From NCBI RefSeq assembly GCF_004212635.1, contig NZ_PSRT01000074.1, positions 1 to 43,644 on the forward strand: DNA of 43,644 bases, read 5' to 3'. How positions within the stretch are numbered: position 1 is the stretch's first letter; each line of letters starts with the position of its first letter. Shown here piece by piece: positions 1 through 9,000 of this stretch. Made by a program: the position numbers and the translations under genes. Under the pieces are notes generated by a model. It saw nothing but the letters and a program-made list of their open reading frames with translations. It did not search any database and was not told the DNA's origin. Source of the DNA: Bradyrhizobium genosp. SA-3. Lineage in GTDB: Bacteria > Pseudomonadota > Alphaproteobacteria > Rhizobiales > Xanthobacteraceae.

Positions 1-126
1 GCCGGGTCCGCGCATGTAGTGAAGCTCGGGGCGGTAGGGGTCGCCGGCGATCCTCATCAGTATGTGCCATTTGCTGGCGACGAAGCTCAGGGGGTGGCGG
101 AGCAGGGTCAAGGGAGCGAGCAGCAT
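1..126 (-). CDS. Hypothetical protein, N-terminal 42 residues (cut by window edge)
   Basis: An open minus-strand frame starts at an ATG (126-124) and runs off the left edge without a stop. It opens MLLAPLTLLRHPLSF and contains an RIAGDPYRPELHY segment. A GAGGTG ribosome site lies 5 nt before the ATG, and the start is only 9 bases after the stop of the DUF6894 gene, so the two are probably co-transcribed. The visible part gives no recognisable family. Codon use looks coding, but the fragment is short, so confidence is moderate. Confidence 0.5.
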   Translation of the reverse strand, partial: MLLAPLTLLRHPLSFVASKWHILMRIAGDPYRPELHYMRGPG

Positions 127-135
127 GGCATCACC

Positions 136-369
136 TCAATGCGGCTTGCCGAGCATGGCGGTGAAGGGGAGATCGAAAATCTCCTCGCCGTCGTCGTCGC
201 TGACATGGATCACCCAGTCACGCCAATCCTCGTTGCTCGGCGTCAGGATCATCGATCGCATGATCTGGGCGGCGCGGTCGCGGGCCTCGGTGAGATTGGA
301 GACGGCGGCGCCGTAGTGATCGATCAGCGTGCCCTCGGCATTGGAGCAGTGAAAATAGACCTGGACCAT
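136..369 (-). CDS. DUF6894-like small protein
   Basis: A 77-residue protein beginning MVQVYFHCSN. It has the pattern of the DUF6894 family common in Bradyrhizobium: an aromatic beta-strand start, a D-HYG segment, then an alpha helix with many Ala and Arg (LTEARDRAAQIMRSM), a WRDWVIHVSDDDGEE strand and a short tail. The ATG at 369 was chosen over upstream in-frame codons because AGGAGG lies 5 nt before it. The biochemical role of the family is unknown; the size suggests a soluble cytoplasmic protein. It lies directly upstream of another minus-strand gene at 126. Confidence 0.75.
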   Translation of the reverse strand: MVQVYFHCSNAEGTLIDHYGAAVSNLTEARDRAAQIMRSMILTPSNEDWRDWVIHVSDDDGEEIFDLPFTAMLGKPH

Positions 370-576
370 ATACGCCTCCTGTGAGGAGCGATTGGGATGG
401 CAAACCGATACCACCCGAGGCATTCGCGAAACATTCGGGTCGAACCCGGTAAGGGAATTTACGGAGATTGGTCGCCTCCGAGGTCGTTACAGGTTTAATC
501 ACAGGCGGGTGATGATCAGCTGGACCGCGCTTGGGCGGCATGGAACAAGTTTCGCCGGAAATCCGGGGAAGCTGCC

Positions 577-2652
577 GTGAATCACCTCATATTCTGGCGT
601 GAACGTCGACGCCTGTGCTTGTTTGTGGCTGTTGTTACTGGGGCGCTGCTCGGTGTTGCCCCGGGAGCGTCCTCCGACCCGGTAAGGAAGAGCGGCTATA
701 CGATCGGCACGGACGTCTGCGGCAGCGGCGATCTCGCCTTTCCCAAAATCCAGATCGACATGAAGGCAGGCTTTTGCGCCGGCCTCGTCGCCAGCGAGGA
801 CGACCGCCTGAAATTCCCGCGCTCGATCATCCAGGTGCCGGGCCGTGACCTGTTCGTGGTGGCCGATATGGGCGGCTGGGGCCACACCGACGGACGCCTG
901 CTGCTGCTCGACCCGCGGGCGCCCCAAGGCCAGCGGTTGAGGGAATTGCTGACCGGCGTCGAGTATCCGTTCGGCCTGGTGATCGGTCCCGACAGGAAGC
1001 TCTATGCCTCAACCGCAGAGACGATCTTCCGGTTCGATCCGCTTGCGGACAATCCGCGCGGCACGGTCGAGACCATCATCCGTCGCATGCCCGGCCGGCG
1101 GATCAGTCTGCCCGACGGCACCAGGCTCGACGAAAGCGCGCATCCGCTCAAGCAGTTTGTCTTTGACAGGAACGGGCGGCTGTTCGTCAATATCGGCTCG
1201 CACAGCGACGACTGCGTCACGCCGGCACCGATCACCAAGCCTTGCGCGGCCGCCGAGGGCGCGTCCGCGATGGCATCGATCTGGCTATACACGCCGCCTG
1301 CGGGTGGCGTCTTCCCGGCGCTGAAGCCGAGCGATCCCGATCCGCCGCACACCGTCTATGCGCGGGGCTTGCGCAATTCGATGGCGCTGGCGCTGCATCC
1401 GAACTTTCCCGATGCCGGCTACGCCTTCCTGCAAGGCGAGAACGGCCGCGATCTGCCAGACATTTTCAAGCCGAACGAGGAGATCAACGCGATCGAGCAG
1501 GGCAGGCATTATGGCTGGCCCTATTGTTACGATGTGTCGACGCCGAGCCCGGAATTCAGGAGCGTGCTGCAGTCCGGGATTTATAAATCGCTCTGCACCG
1601 CCAATGCGCTCTACAAGCCGCCGCTCTCGCTGATGCCGCCGCATGGTGCGCCGCTCGCGATGCTCTATTATCACGGCACAAAATTTCCGGAGCTGGAGGG
1701 TAAGCTGCTGGTCGGTCTGCACGGCTATCGTCCGACCGGCAGCCGCGTCCTCATCCATGACGTCGACGACCACGGCTTCCCAAAGCCTGCCCCGGCGCCG
1801 GTGCACTATCACGTCAGCTGCGCGGCCGACCCGACCCGCAGCTTCCTGACCGATGCCGGCGAGGTGGCCGCCGCGCCGTTCGAGGAGCTGATTTCAGGCT
1901 GGCACCGCGTCAACGGCGCGCGACCGCAAGGCGCCCCGGTCGGCATGACGGTGGCGGAAGACGGCGCGATCTGGCTGGTCGAAGACAAGAACAAGACCGT
2001 GATCCGCATCGATCGCGCCACAGGCGATGCGCCGGCGCCGCTACCCTGTGACATCCGCAGCCAGGCGATGATCGACCAACTCGCGGCCTTCGTCGCCAGG
2101 GACGCGCAGAACAGCGCCCGGCTCACGTCGCTGCGCAAGGGCCTCGTCGAGAAGCATTGCGTCGGCTGCCATTCGGATTTCGGCTTGAAGCCGGGCCAAT
2201 CGGATGCGGAAAAGGACGGAGCCGTGCTCCGCTTCATGCTGTCACAGGACGGCTGGATCTATCCGGGCGATCCCGACGCCGGCCAGCTGCGCACGCGGCT
2301 GCGCGGTCTCGGTGCGGAGAAGCTGATGCCGCCGGGCGGCGAGGGCCTGCCGAAGACCGAGCCGGGTTACACGCGACTGCTCGATATCGCGGACCTGCTC
2401 GTTGCGAAAATGGTTCCGGGCACGCGGATGCGGATCAAATCTGGCCCGCCGCAGCGCAAGTTCTTTGGCAAAACCAACAAGGAATGCGGCGAAATACCGG
2501 CCGCCAAGGTCGTGGTCGTGACACAAAAGAGCGTTGTAGACAAACCCGGCTTCAGCCGATTCTTCCGGCCGGCCGATCCCTATCTGAACGGCGAGTGCAC
2601 CGACGACGATGGCTATTACATCCGGCAGGAATTTCTGGTGCCTGTGCAGTAG
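577..2652 (+). CDS. Secreted sorbosone/glucose dehydrogenase-like beta-propeller with C-terminal cytochrome c site
   Basis: A 691-residue protein with a hydrophobic signal peptide (residues about 12-33, ending near GASSDP). The body resembles the glucose/sorbosone dehydrogenase six-bladed propeller: repeated strand motifs such as LFVVADMGGWG, GLVIGPDRKLYAS and a YARGLRNSMALALHP segment, followed by NEEINAIEQGRHYGWPYCYD. A haem c motif CVGCH is at residues 528-532, followed by an LMPPGG segment that could supply the distal Met. By family it would oxidise a sugar or alcohol in the periplasm, possibly with PQQ, and pass electrons to its own haem. The start is GTG with GGGGAAG upstream; no better ATG precedes the signal peptide. 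The substrate cannot be read from sequence. Its 3' end overlaps the next secreted propeller by 44 nt. Confidence 0.75.
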   Translation: MNHLIFWRERRRLCLFVAVVTGALLGVAPGASSDPVRKSGYTIGTDVCGSGDLAFPKIQIDMKAGFCAGLVASEDDRLKFPRSIIQVPGRDLFVVADMGGWGHTDGRLLLLDPRAPQGQRLRELLTGVEYPFGLVIGPDRKLYASTAETIFRFDPLADNPRGTVETIIRRMPGRRISLPDGTRLDESAHPLKQFVFDRNGRLFVNIGSHSDDCVTPAPITKPCAAAEGASAMASIWLYTPPAGGVFPALKPSDPDPPHTVYARGLRNSMALALHPNFPDAGYAFLQGENGRDLPDIFKPNEEINAIEQGRHYGWPYCYDVSTPSPEFRSVLQSGIYKSLCTANALYKPPLSLMPPHGAPLAMLYYHGTKFPELEGKLLVGLHGYRPTGSRVLIHDVDDHGFPKPAPAPVHYHVSCAADPTRSFLTDAGEVAAAPFEELISGWHRVNGARPQGAPVGMTVAEDGAIWLVEDKNKTVIRIDRATGDAPAPLPCDIRSQAMIDQLAAFVARDAQNSARLTSLRKGLVEKHCVGCHSDFGLKPGQSDAEKDGAVLRFMLSQDGWIYPGDPDAGQLRTRLRGLGAEKLMPPGGEGLPKTEPGYTRLLDIADLLVAKMVPGTRMRIKSGPPQRKFFGKTNKECGEIPAAKVVVVTQKSVVDKPGFSRFFRPADPYLNGECTDDDGYYIRQEFLVPVQ

Positions 2653-3547
2653 CATTTTGCTCGTCGCGACGCTGCCGGCCGCTGCCGAGACCAAGCTGTT
2701 CGAAAGCGCACAGGTGACGCCCACAGGCGAATACACCTTCGGCATCGAAGGGCCCGCCGCCGACCTCGACGGCAACCTCTTCGTGGTCAATTTCGGCAAG
2801 CAAGGCACCATCGGCAGGCTGCCAGCCGGCGGCGCGGCGTCGGAGCCTTTCACGGCGCTGCCCGAAGGCAGCGTCGGCAATGCCATCCGCTTCGATCGGA
2901 ATGGCACCATGTTCATTGCCGACTACAAGAAGCACAACGTCTTCACGATTCCGAAGGGAGCGACGGAGCCGTCCCTCTGGTTTCACTCCGACGAGATGAA
3001 CCAGCCCAACGACATCACGATCGCGCGCGACGGCACGATCTATGCGAGCGATCCGAACTGGAAGGGCCGGGAAGGCCACATCTGGCGCATCGCGAAGGCA
3101 GCGGACGGATCGGTGCAGGGCCAGATCATGGCGGCGCCGCGCGCGATGGGCACCACCAACGGCATCGATCTCAGTCCTGACGGCAAGACGCTCTATGTCG
3201 GCGAATCCAGCAGCGGCCAGATCTGGTCCTATGGCATCCGGGGCAACGACCTCGTCGACGCAAAGCTCGTCAAGTCGTTCCAGCCCGACACCATCGACGG
3301 CCTGCGCACCGATGTCACCGGTCGGCTGTATGTGGCGCGCATTCTCAAGGGCACGATCGCGTTGATGAAGCCCAACGGCGCGGTCGAGCGCGAGATCGCG
3401 CTGAGGGCCAAGGAGCCGACCAACCTCGCCTTCGGCGGTGGCGACGGCAAGACCGTCTTCGTCACGCAGCGCCAAGGCGGCTTCATCGAGGCCTTCCGCA
3501 CCGACCAGCAGGGCCGCGAGCACTGTCTTCAGCGCGGGCGTTGCTGA
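2609..3547 (+). CDS. Secreted SMP-30/gluconolactonase-like beta-propeller protein
   Basis: A 312-residue protein with a signal peptide (SSILLVATLPAAAET at about residues 14-28). It has SMP-30/gluconolaconase/LRE-like strand repeats: PAADLDGNLFVVNF, AIRFDRNGTMFIADY, NDITIARDGTIYASDPNW, NGIDLSPDGKTLYVGES and DGLRTDVTGRLYVA. The acidic/Asn residues in these loops are typical of the divalent-metal site. Members hydrolyse sugar lactones or related esters, so pairing with the upstream sugar-dehydrogenase-like gene makes sense (oxidation to a lactone, then ring opening); that pairing is inference. The ATG at 2609 lies inside the upstream gene, so translation is probably coupled. A TTG 45 bases later is an alternative start but would shorten the signal peptide. 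Confidence 0.72.
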   Translation: MAITSGRNFWCLCSSILLVATLPAAAETKLFESAQVTPTGEYTFGIEGPAADLDGNLFVVNFGKQGTIGRLPAGGAASEPFTALPEGSVGNAIRFDRNGTMFIADYKKHNVFTIPKGATEPSLWFHSDEMNQPNDITIARDGTIYASDPNWKGREGHIWRIAKAADGSVQGQIMAAPRAMGTTNGIDLSPDGKTLYVGESSSGQIWSYGIRGNDLVDAKLVKSFQPDTIDGLRTDVTGRLYVARILKGTIALMKPNGAVEREIALRAKEPTNLAFGGGDGKTVFVTQRQGGFIEAFRTDQQGREHCLQRGRC

Positions 3548-3678
3548 GCTTCGCGGGCGATCTGCTTTCAGCGCAGGGCAGCGCGACAGGGGCGGCATTC
3601 TTCTTGCTTGCATCTGGCCGTCGCGGAGATCAAGACTCTGCGGCACATTAAAGAGCATGCGACCCACGGAGTGTGTGA

Positions 3679-4704
3679 GTGAAAGCCGTCCATACCGAGC
3701 TGCATCGCAGCCATGATCCGCAATTCTTCCTGGTTCGCGGTGTCGTCAAGCGCACCACCGAGCAGCCGGAGCGCGCCGACCGCCTGCTCAAGGGATTGAA
3801 GGACGGCAAGCATCAACTGGTCGAGCCGACGAAATTCGGGCAGGGCCCCCGCGCGCGCATCCACAGTCCGGAATATCTGTCGTTCCTGAGCGAAGCCTGG
3901 GATGCCTGGACTGCACTCGGCGATTCCGGCCCGGAGATGATCGGCAACATCCATCCGGTGCGCCACGCCGCGACCTATCCCACCCATATCGTCGGCAAGC
4001 TCGGCTGGCACACCGCCGACACCGCGGCGCCGATCGGGCCGGGCACGTGGGCGGCCGCCTGTGCCGCGACCGACGTTGCAGTCACCGCGGCGCAGATGGT
4101 GATGGACGGCGAGGATGCGACCTACGCGCTCTGCCGTCCGCCGGGCCATCACGCCTATCGCGACATGGCGGGCGGCTTCTGCTTCCTCAATAACAGCGCG
4201 ATCGCAGCGGCGCATCTGCGGCAGAAGCACGAGCGTGTCGTCATTCTCGACGTCGACGTCCATCACGGCAACGGCACGCAGGGCATCTTCTACGCGCGAC
4301 CGGACGTCTACACGATCTCGATCCATGCCGATCCGATTGCGTATTATCCGTTCGTGTGGGGCTATGCCCATGAGCGTGGCGAGGGTCCGGGCCTCGGCAC
4401 CAATCTCAACATTCCCCTTGCCATCGGCACCGGCGATGACGGCTACATCCAGGCGCTGGACGTCGCGCGCAAGGCGATCGAGTCCTTTGCGCCCGGCGCG
4501 CTCGTCGTCGCGCTCGGTCTCGATGCCTCGGAACACGACCCGCTGAAGGGATTGGCCGTCACCACGCCGGGCTTCCGCCGCATCGGCCAGGCCATTGCGA
4601 AAATGGGCCTGCCGACCGTATTCGTGCAGGAGGGCGGCTATCTCTCGGATATTTTGGGCGCGAACCTGACCTCGGTGCTGGCAGGGTTCGAAGAGGCGCG
4701 GTGA
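3679..4704 (+). CDS. Acetylpolyamine amidohydrolase / class II HDAC-like deacetylase
   Basis: A 341-residue zinc deacetylase of the arginase/deacetylase fold. Conserved sites are visible: PGHHAY with the paired His at 157-158, LDVDVHHGNGT giving the zinc ligands Asp193 and His195, the third ligand Asp282 in GLDASEHDP, and the catalytic-Tyr loop QEGGY near the end. The loops (FFLVRG at the N-terminus; the acidic-aromatic stretch after ISIHADPIAYYP) resemble acetylpolyamine deacetylases rather than acetoin-utilisation AcuC proteins. The likely reaction is removal of acetyl groups from acetylated polyamines or other small amides in the cytoplasm. The start is GTG at 3679 with a GGAG element just upstream. 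It converges with the phosphopantetheinyl transferase gene. Confidence 0.83.
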   Translation: MKAVHTELHRSHDPQFFLVRGVVKRTTEQPERADRLLKGLKDGKHQLVEPTKFGQGPRARIHSPEYLSFLSEAWDAWTALGDSGPEMIGNIHPVRHAATYPTHIVGKLGWHTADTAAPIGPGTWAAACAATDVAVTAAQMVMDGEDATYALCRPPGHHAYRDMAGGFCFLNNSAIAAAHLRQKHERVVILDVDVHHGNGTQGIFYARPDVYTISIHADPIAYYPFVWGYAHERGEGPGLGTNLNIPLAIGTGDDGYIQALDVARKAIESFAPGALVVALGLDASEHDPLKGLAVTTPGFRRIGQAIAKMGLPTVFVQEGGYLSDILGANLTSVLAGFEEAR

Positions 4705-4717
4705 TCTCCGTCTTTTA

Positions 4718-4751
4718 CCGCCTTTGCCCGCCGAAGCCTTGGCGAAGGCGG
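4718..4751. terminator. Possible bidirectional hairpin between convergent genes
   Basis: The inverted repeat CCGCCTT (4718-4724) / AAGGCGG (4745-4751), and alternatively CCCGCC/GGCGGG inside it, lies in the 103-bp gap between two convergent genes. There is no clear T-run on either side, so a Rho-independent function is only suggested by position and stem strength. Confidence 0.35.
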
Positions 4752-4807
4752 GGGGCAGAGGCCGGAAAACACGTCATTGCCTCGACAGACGAGAAGCCGC
4801 GGTGGCG

Positions 4808-5539
4808 TCATTCGGCCGCTTGCTGCAGCGGCCAGGCCCGACGGCTGATCGGCAGGCCGCCGTCCGCACGTGAGCCATCGGCGATCGCGAGGCGATGCGA
4901 GGGCGATGGCGAGCACAGCGAGAAGCGCCAGCCATGCGGATCGTCGGCGATATCGGGCTTGAAGCTGATCTCGATGGCCTCGCGTGACACCTGCATGGCG
5001 AATGCATCGAGCGGTAGATTGAGCCCAAAGCCCCTGGCCTTCAGGTAGGCCTCCTTGAGCGTCCAATAGTCGAAGAAGCGCTCGATCGCGGCGGGCTCGG
5101 GCAGTCCGCGCAAGGTTTCGACTTCCTCCGGGGCAAAGAAGCGAAGCGCGGTGGACAACGGCGCGATGCGCCGGGACACGGTTTCGACGTCGACGCCGAC
5201 GGCCTCATGCCGCGAGACGACGCAGGCGACGCAGCCGTCGGCATGCGACAGGCTGAAATGCAGCGCGGTCGAGGTCTTGGGCGCTGCGACAAACGGCCGC
5301 CCATAGCGACCGGCCGCAAAGGACCAGTCGGAGGGGGCAACGTTGGAGGCGACCTGCGACAGCGCCATGCGCAGCATGGCATGCGCGAAAATATACTGCC
5401 GTCGATGCCGCTCGAACATGAAACGGTCGGCCCGGATCTGTTCGTCGACGGAGAGCAGGCGTCGACACGCATCGACGACGCCTGGCGTGTCGATGGTCTC
5501 GATCAGTCCGACAAACAGTTCAATTCCGTCGTCTGCCAT
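4808..5539 (-). CDS. Sfp-type 4'-phosphopantetheinyl transferase
   Basis: A 243-residue enzyme with the two Sfp signatures: AVGVDVE (Gly115-Glu119, acidic metal ligands) and FFDYWTLKEAYLKARG (about 155-170). The LHFSLSHADG segment binds CoA. It transfers phosphopantetheine from CoA to the serine of carrier-protein domains. The adjacent NRPS on the same strand has two carrier domains (Ser570 and Ser1640), so this is its probable activator. An upstream in-frame Met (5590) exists, but MADDGIEL at 5539 fits family length better. The ribosome site is weak (AAAGGC). The hairpin at 5605-5621 lies in its leader. Confidence 0.88.
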   Translation of the reverse strand: MADDGIELFVGLIETIDTPGVVDACRRLLSVDEQIRADRFMFERHRRQYIFAHAMLRMALSQVASNVAPSDWSFAAGRYGRPFVAAPKTSTALHFSLSHADGCVACVVSRHEAVGVDVETVSRRIAPLSTALRFFAPEEVETLRGLPEPAAIERFFDYWTLKEAYLKARGFGLNLPLDAFAMQVSREAIEISFKPDIADDPHGWRFSLCSPSPSHRLAIADGSRADGGLPISRRAWPLQQAAE

Positions 5540-5604
5540 CAATGAGGCCTTTGGCGTCAGGCGGGAGGGAATCCCCGGCGCGGGACGCAAGAATCAATTG
5601 AGCA

Positions 5605-5621
5605 GACCGCTTCTAGCGGTC
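5605..5621. other. Perfect 6-bp hairpin GACCGC/GCGGTC upstream of the PPTase gene
   Basis: GACCGC-TTCTA-GCGGTC forms a 6-bp stem with a 5-nt loop. It lies 66 bases before the PPTase start and 119 bases after the stop of the small lysine-rich gene (both minus strand). On the minus strand it is followed by TGCTCAATTGATTCTT, so it may terminate the small gene's transcript or act as a leader hairpin. The rest of the 5540-5740 gap shows no gene. Confidence 0.35.
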
Positions 5622-5740
5622 CACTCTGGCGAATCCTTGTCGATTGCTGGCCGGTTTACAGACGCAAGCTTGTGCGAGACCCCAACTCGACAGGCGAGCG
5701 GTCGATTTTTAAACAATCGTGCGGCGTCCCCGGCCGACGC

Positions 5741-5914
5741 TTACTTTTTCTTCTTCCTGGATTTCTTCTTGGCCCCGCGCAGAGCCTTAAGGCTGTCGTC
5801 GACATCCTTCAGCGCGACCTTGAGCTTGTCTTTCTCGAAGTTGAGCAGCTCTCGCAGTGCCTTGCGGTCCTCCTCGCTGAGCGAGGTCTTCTTCGTAAAT
5901 TTGATGAAACCCAT
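5741..5914 (-). CDS. Small protein with lysine-rich tail
   Basis: A 57-residue protein starting MGFIKFTKKTSLSEED. The middle is a charged amphipathic helix (RKALRELLNFEKDKLK...DVDDSLKALRG) and the end is AKKKSRKKKK, a strongly basic tail that could bind nucleic acid or acidic membrane lipid. GGGGAAA lies about 6 nt before the ATG at 5914; an upstream Met at 5950 has no such site. The protein resembles no family I can name. It sits between the NRPS and the PPTase gene on the same strand, but its size and basic tail do not suggest a biosynthetic role, so the placement may be incidental. Confidence 0.65.
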   Translation of the reverse strand: MGFIKFTKKTSLSEEDRKALRELLNFEKDKLKVALKDVDDSLKALRGAKKKSRKKKK

Positions 5915-6020
5915 AACATTTCCCCGGTTGAAAATAATCGTGCAAATCAAAGCCCGCGAACAATCTTGCGCGGTGGCGCCAAATAATCAAGATGCAACTG
6001 GATCATTCACAGCTTCGACG

Positions 6021-6041
6021 AGCCGGCGTTTTCCTCCGGCT
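6021..6041 (-). terminator. Possible terminator hairpin after the NRPS
   Basis: AGCCGG (6021-6026) and CCGGCT (6036-6041) form a 6-bp stem with a 9-nt loop a few bases beyond the NRPS stop codon. No clear T-run follows on the minus strand, so this is a positional suggestion only. Confidence 0.35.
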
Positions 6042-6046
6042 TGAAA

Positions 6047-9000
6047 TCAGGCTGCTCTGCGGTCGAGCAATTTGCCGAGAGGCGCGCTGGGCTCGGCGAT
6101 CGCCGCCGCCAGCAACGCGACGAGATCCTCCATCCAGGCGCCGACCATGCGGCCGTCTAACAGCTCCCGCTTGTAATTGCATGAACCGGTGATTCCGGTC
6201 GGGCGTTCCTTGAGCATCAGTGACAGCCAGGTCTGGTCGATCGGCAGCACCGGCTGGCCCTCGCGAGCGATGTTGCCGATCGATTCTGTCGCGAGATCAG
6301 GCAGATCGAGCGGCTGGCGCAGCGGATTTTGCAATGTGAAATAGACCTGGAACAGCGAGGCCGGATCTACCCCCTCCCGCTCCAGATGGTCGGCCAGGAT
6401 ATTGAACGGCAGCTCCTGCCGGGCATGCGCGTCCAGTACGCTCTGGCGCACCCGCGCCAAGGCTTGCACGAACGACAGCTCCGGTGTGATTTTGGTGCGG
6501 ACGATCACCGTGTTCTCGAACGGGCCGACGATTCGGTCAGTATCCGGCTGGGCGCGATTGGCCATGGCGGTGGCGACCACAATGTCGGTGCGCCCCGTTC
6601 GCGCCAGCAGCAGCGCCTTCAGGCCGGTGAGAAGGCACATGAATAGCGTACCGTTGTGCCGGCCGGCGAAAGCCGTGAGCCGGCCGATCAGCTCACGCTC
6701 GAGGCTCACCGGATGATGCCCGGTGGACGCACCCGGTCTTGATTCGTCATCGAAGAGCGGGGCCGCGCCGCGCAAATTCTCGGTCCAGTCGGCGAGCTGG
6801 CGGCGGGCCGCGCCGGTGCCGCACCACCAGCGCTGCCAGCGCGCGACGTCCGAAAAGGCTGGCGCTCGTTTCGGCAGCGGCATCGACGGATATCCGGCCA
6901 GTGCCGCATAACGGTTCGACAATTCCTCGAACAGCACGCCGATCGACCATCCGTCGACGATGGCGTGATGCAGCGTCAGCAGCAGCACGTAATCGTTGTC
7001 GTGGAGCCGCAACAACCGGGTGCGCATCAGCGGCGCGCGCGTGATGTCGATCGGGGTATAGGTTTCCTGCTCGATCAGGAGATCGATCTTCCTGAGTTCG
7101 AGCGCCCTGCGCCGCTTGTTGTTATGGGAATGACCGCCGCCGACAGTCTCGACGGTCAGGACTCGGCCGAGGGTGCCGGGTGCGCCGATGTGGCTGACGG
7201 GCTCCTCGCCGTTCCAGCTGAACGTGGTTCGAAGCGCTTCGTGCCGGCGAACGATATCGTCGATCGCCTGCGCCAGAGCGGCCCGATCGAGTGGGCCCTG
7301 GAGGCGGAAGGCAAAGGGCAGGTTGAACAGCGGCAGCCCCGGCAGGTTCTGTTCGATCCGCAGCATCTGATCCTGCGCGATCGAGAGAGTCGGAGGACCG
7401 CGGTCGGCCAGCCTCGTTTCAGTTTGCCTTATCCCGCTTGCGGCAGGCTTGCGCGGCTTCGCCGCTACGGCCGCGTCGACCTGCCGTGCCAGCTCTTCGA
7501 TCGTCGGGGCCTCGAAGATGGTCTTGATCGGCAGCGACACGCCGAGCGCACGGGCGACGCGCGCCATCACCTGTCCCGCGAGCAGCGAATGGCCGCCGAG
7601 ATCGAAGAAATTGTCGGTGACGCCGAGACTCTCGACCTTCAGCAGGTCGATCCAGATGTCGGAGAGCGCCTTTTCGGTGAAGCGCCGCGCCGGCACGGCC
7701 GCATCCGGTCCGGACACGTCCTGCTGCGCCGGCGCCAGCAGCGCCGACCGGTCGATCTTGCCATGGGCGTTGAGCGGCAACTGATCGAGGAACAGGAAGG
7801 CGGACGGGATGGCATGGCCTGGCAGCCTGCCTTTCAGGAATTCGCGCAGCTCGCTGGCGCTGCTCGTGCAGCCGGGCCTTGCGACGATATGAGCGACCAG
7901 CCTGACATCGCCGCTCGCCTCGCGACGCGGCTCGACGATGCCGGCGCGTACACTCGGATGCTCGGCAAGTACGTTCTCGATCTCCTTGAGCTCGATCCGG
8001 TAGCCTCGGATCTTGACCTGATGGTCGGCGCGGCCGAGGCATTCGATCGTGCCGTCAGCGCGGCGGCGGGCGAGGTCGCCGGTCCGGTAAAGCCGTGCGC
8101 CCGCCCGGCGCGAGAACGGATCGGGCAGGAAGCGCTGCCGGCTCTGAGCGGGATCGTTGATGTAGCCGCGGCCGACGCCGGCGCCGCCGATGCAGAGCTC
8201 GCCGGTCACGCCGGCTGGCAGCGTTTGGAGGTTTGCATCGAGCACATAGAGCTGGGTGTTCGGCAGCGGCGCGCCGACCGGAACGTTGCCGGTCGCGATC
8301 GCCGGCGCCTTGGTCAGGCGATGCAGGGAGACGTCGTCAGAACATTCCGACGCGCCATAGGCGTTGATCAGCGGCACTTTCGGGCAGCGAGCGAACCAGG
8401 TGCGGCAGAGATCGACCGGCAGCGGCTCTCCGGTCGAGATCAGCAGCCGCAATTTGGAGAAGGCGCGTTGGACCTGTGCCTCGTTCATCCGTTCGACGAC
8501 GATCCGCAAGAGCGAGGGAACGATTTCGAGCACCGTGACGCCTTCCTGCTCGATCTCCTGCGCCAGCATGATCGGGTCCTGCACGGTCGCGTTGCCGCAG
8601 ATATGCACGCGCGCGCCGACCATGGGCCCGGCGAGAAACTGCCAGACCGAGATGACGAAACTCTGCGGCGCGGTCTGCGCGATCACGTCCCTGGCCGTGA
8701 GCCCGAGCTCGGAGATGAGCGAGGCCAGATGGTTCGACAGGCCGCGCTGCTCGACCATGACACCCTTCGGCGTGCCGGAGGACCCGGAGGTATAGACGAG
8801 ATAAGCGAGGCTCGCGGCGGCGCGCGGCGCGGCGTGGGCCGGCTTGGTCGTCCCTGGCGCTATCGCGTCTTCGAGTTCGGCCACATGGATGCGCTCGACC
8901 AGCGGATCGAGCAGCGTCTCGACCATCGCGGAGTGGGCCCGCCCAGTCAGCAGCACGCGGGCGCAGCTCGATCCGAGGATGGTCGCGAGCCGTACCGTTG

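Noticed and set aside
436..448. A CGGGT-CGA-ACCCG hairpin resembling a tRNA T-arm near the DUF6894 gene
   Set aside because: No acceptor, D or anticodon arms are found around it, so no tRNA is present.
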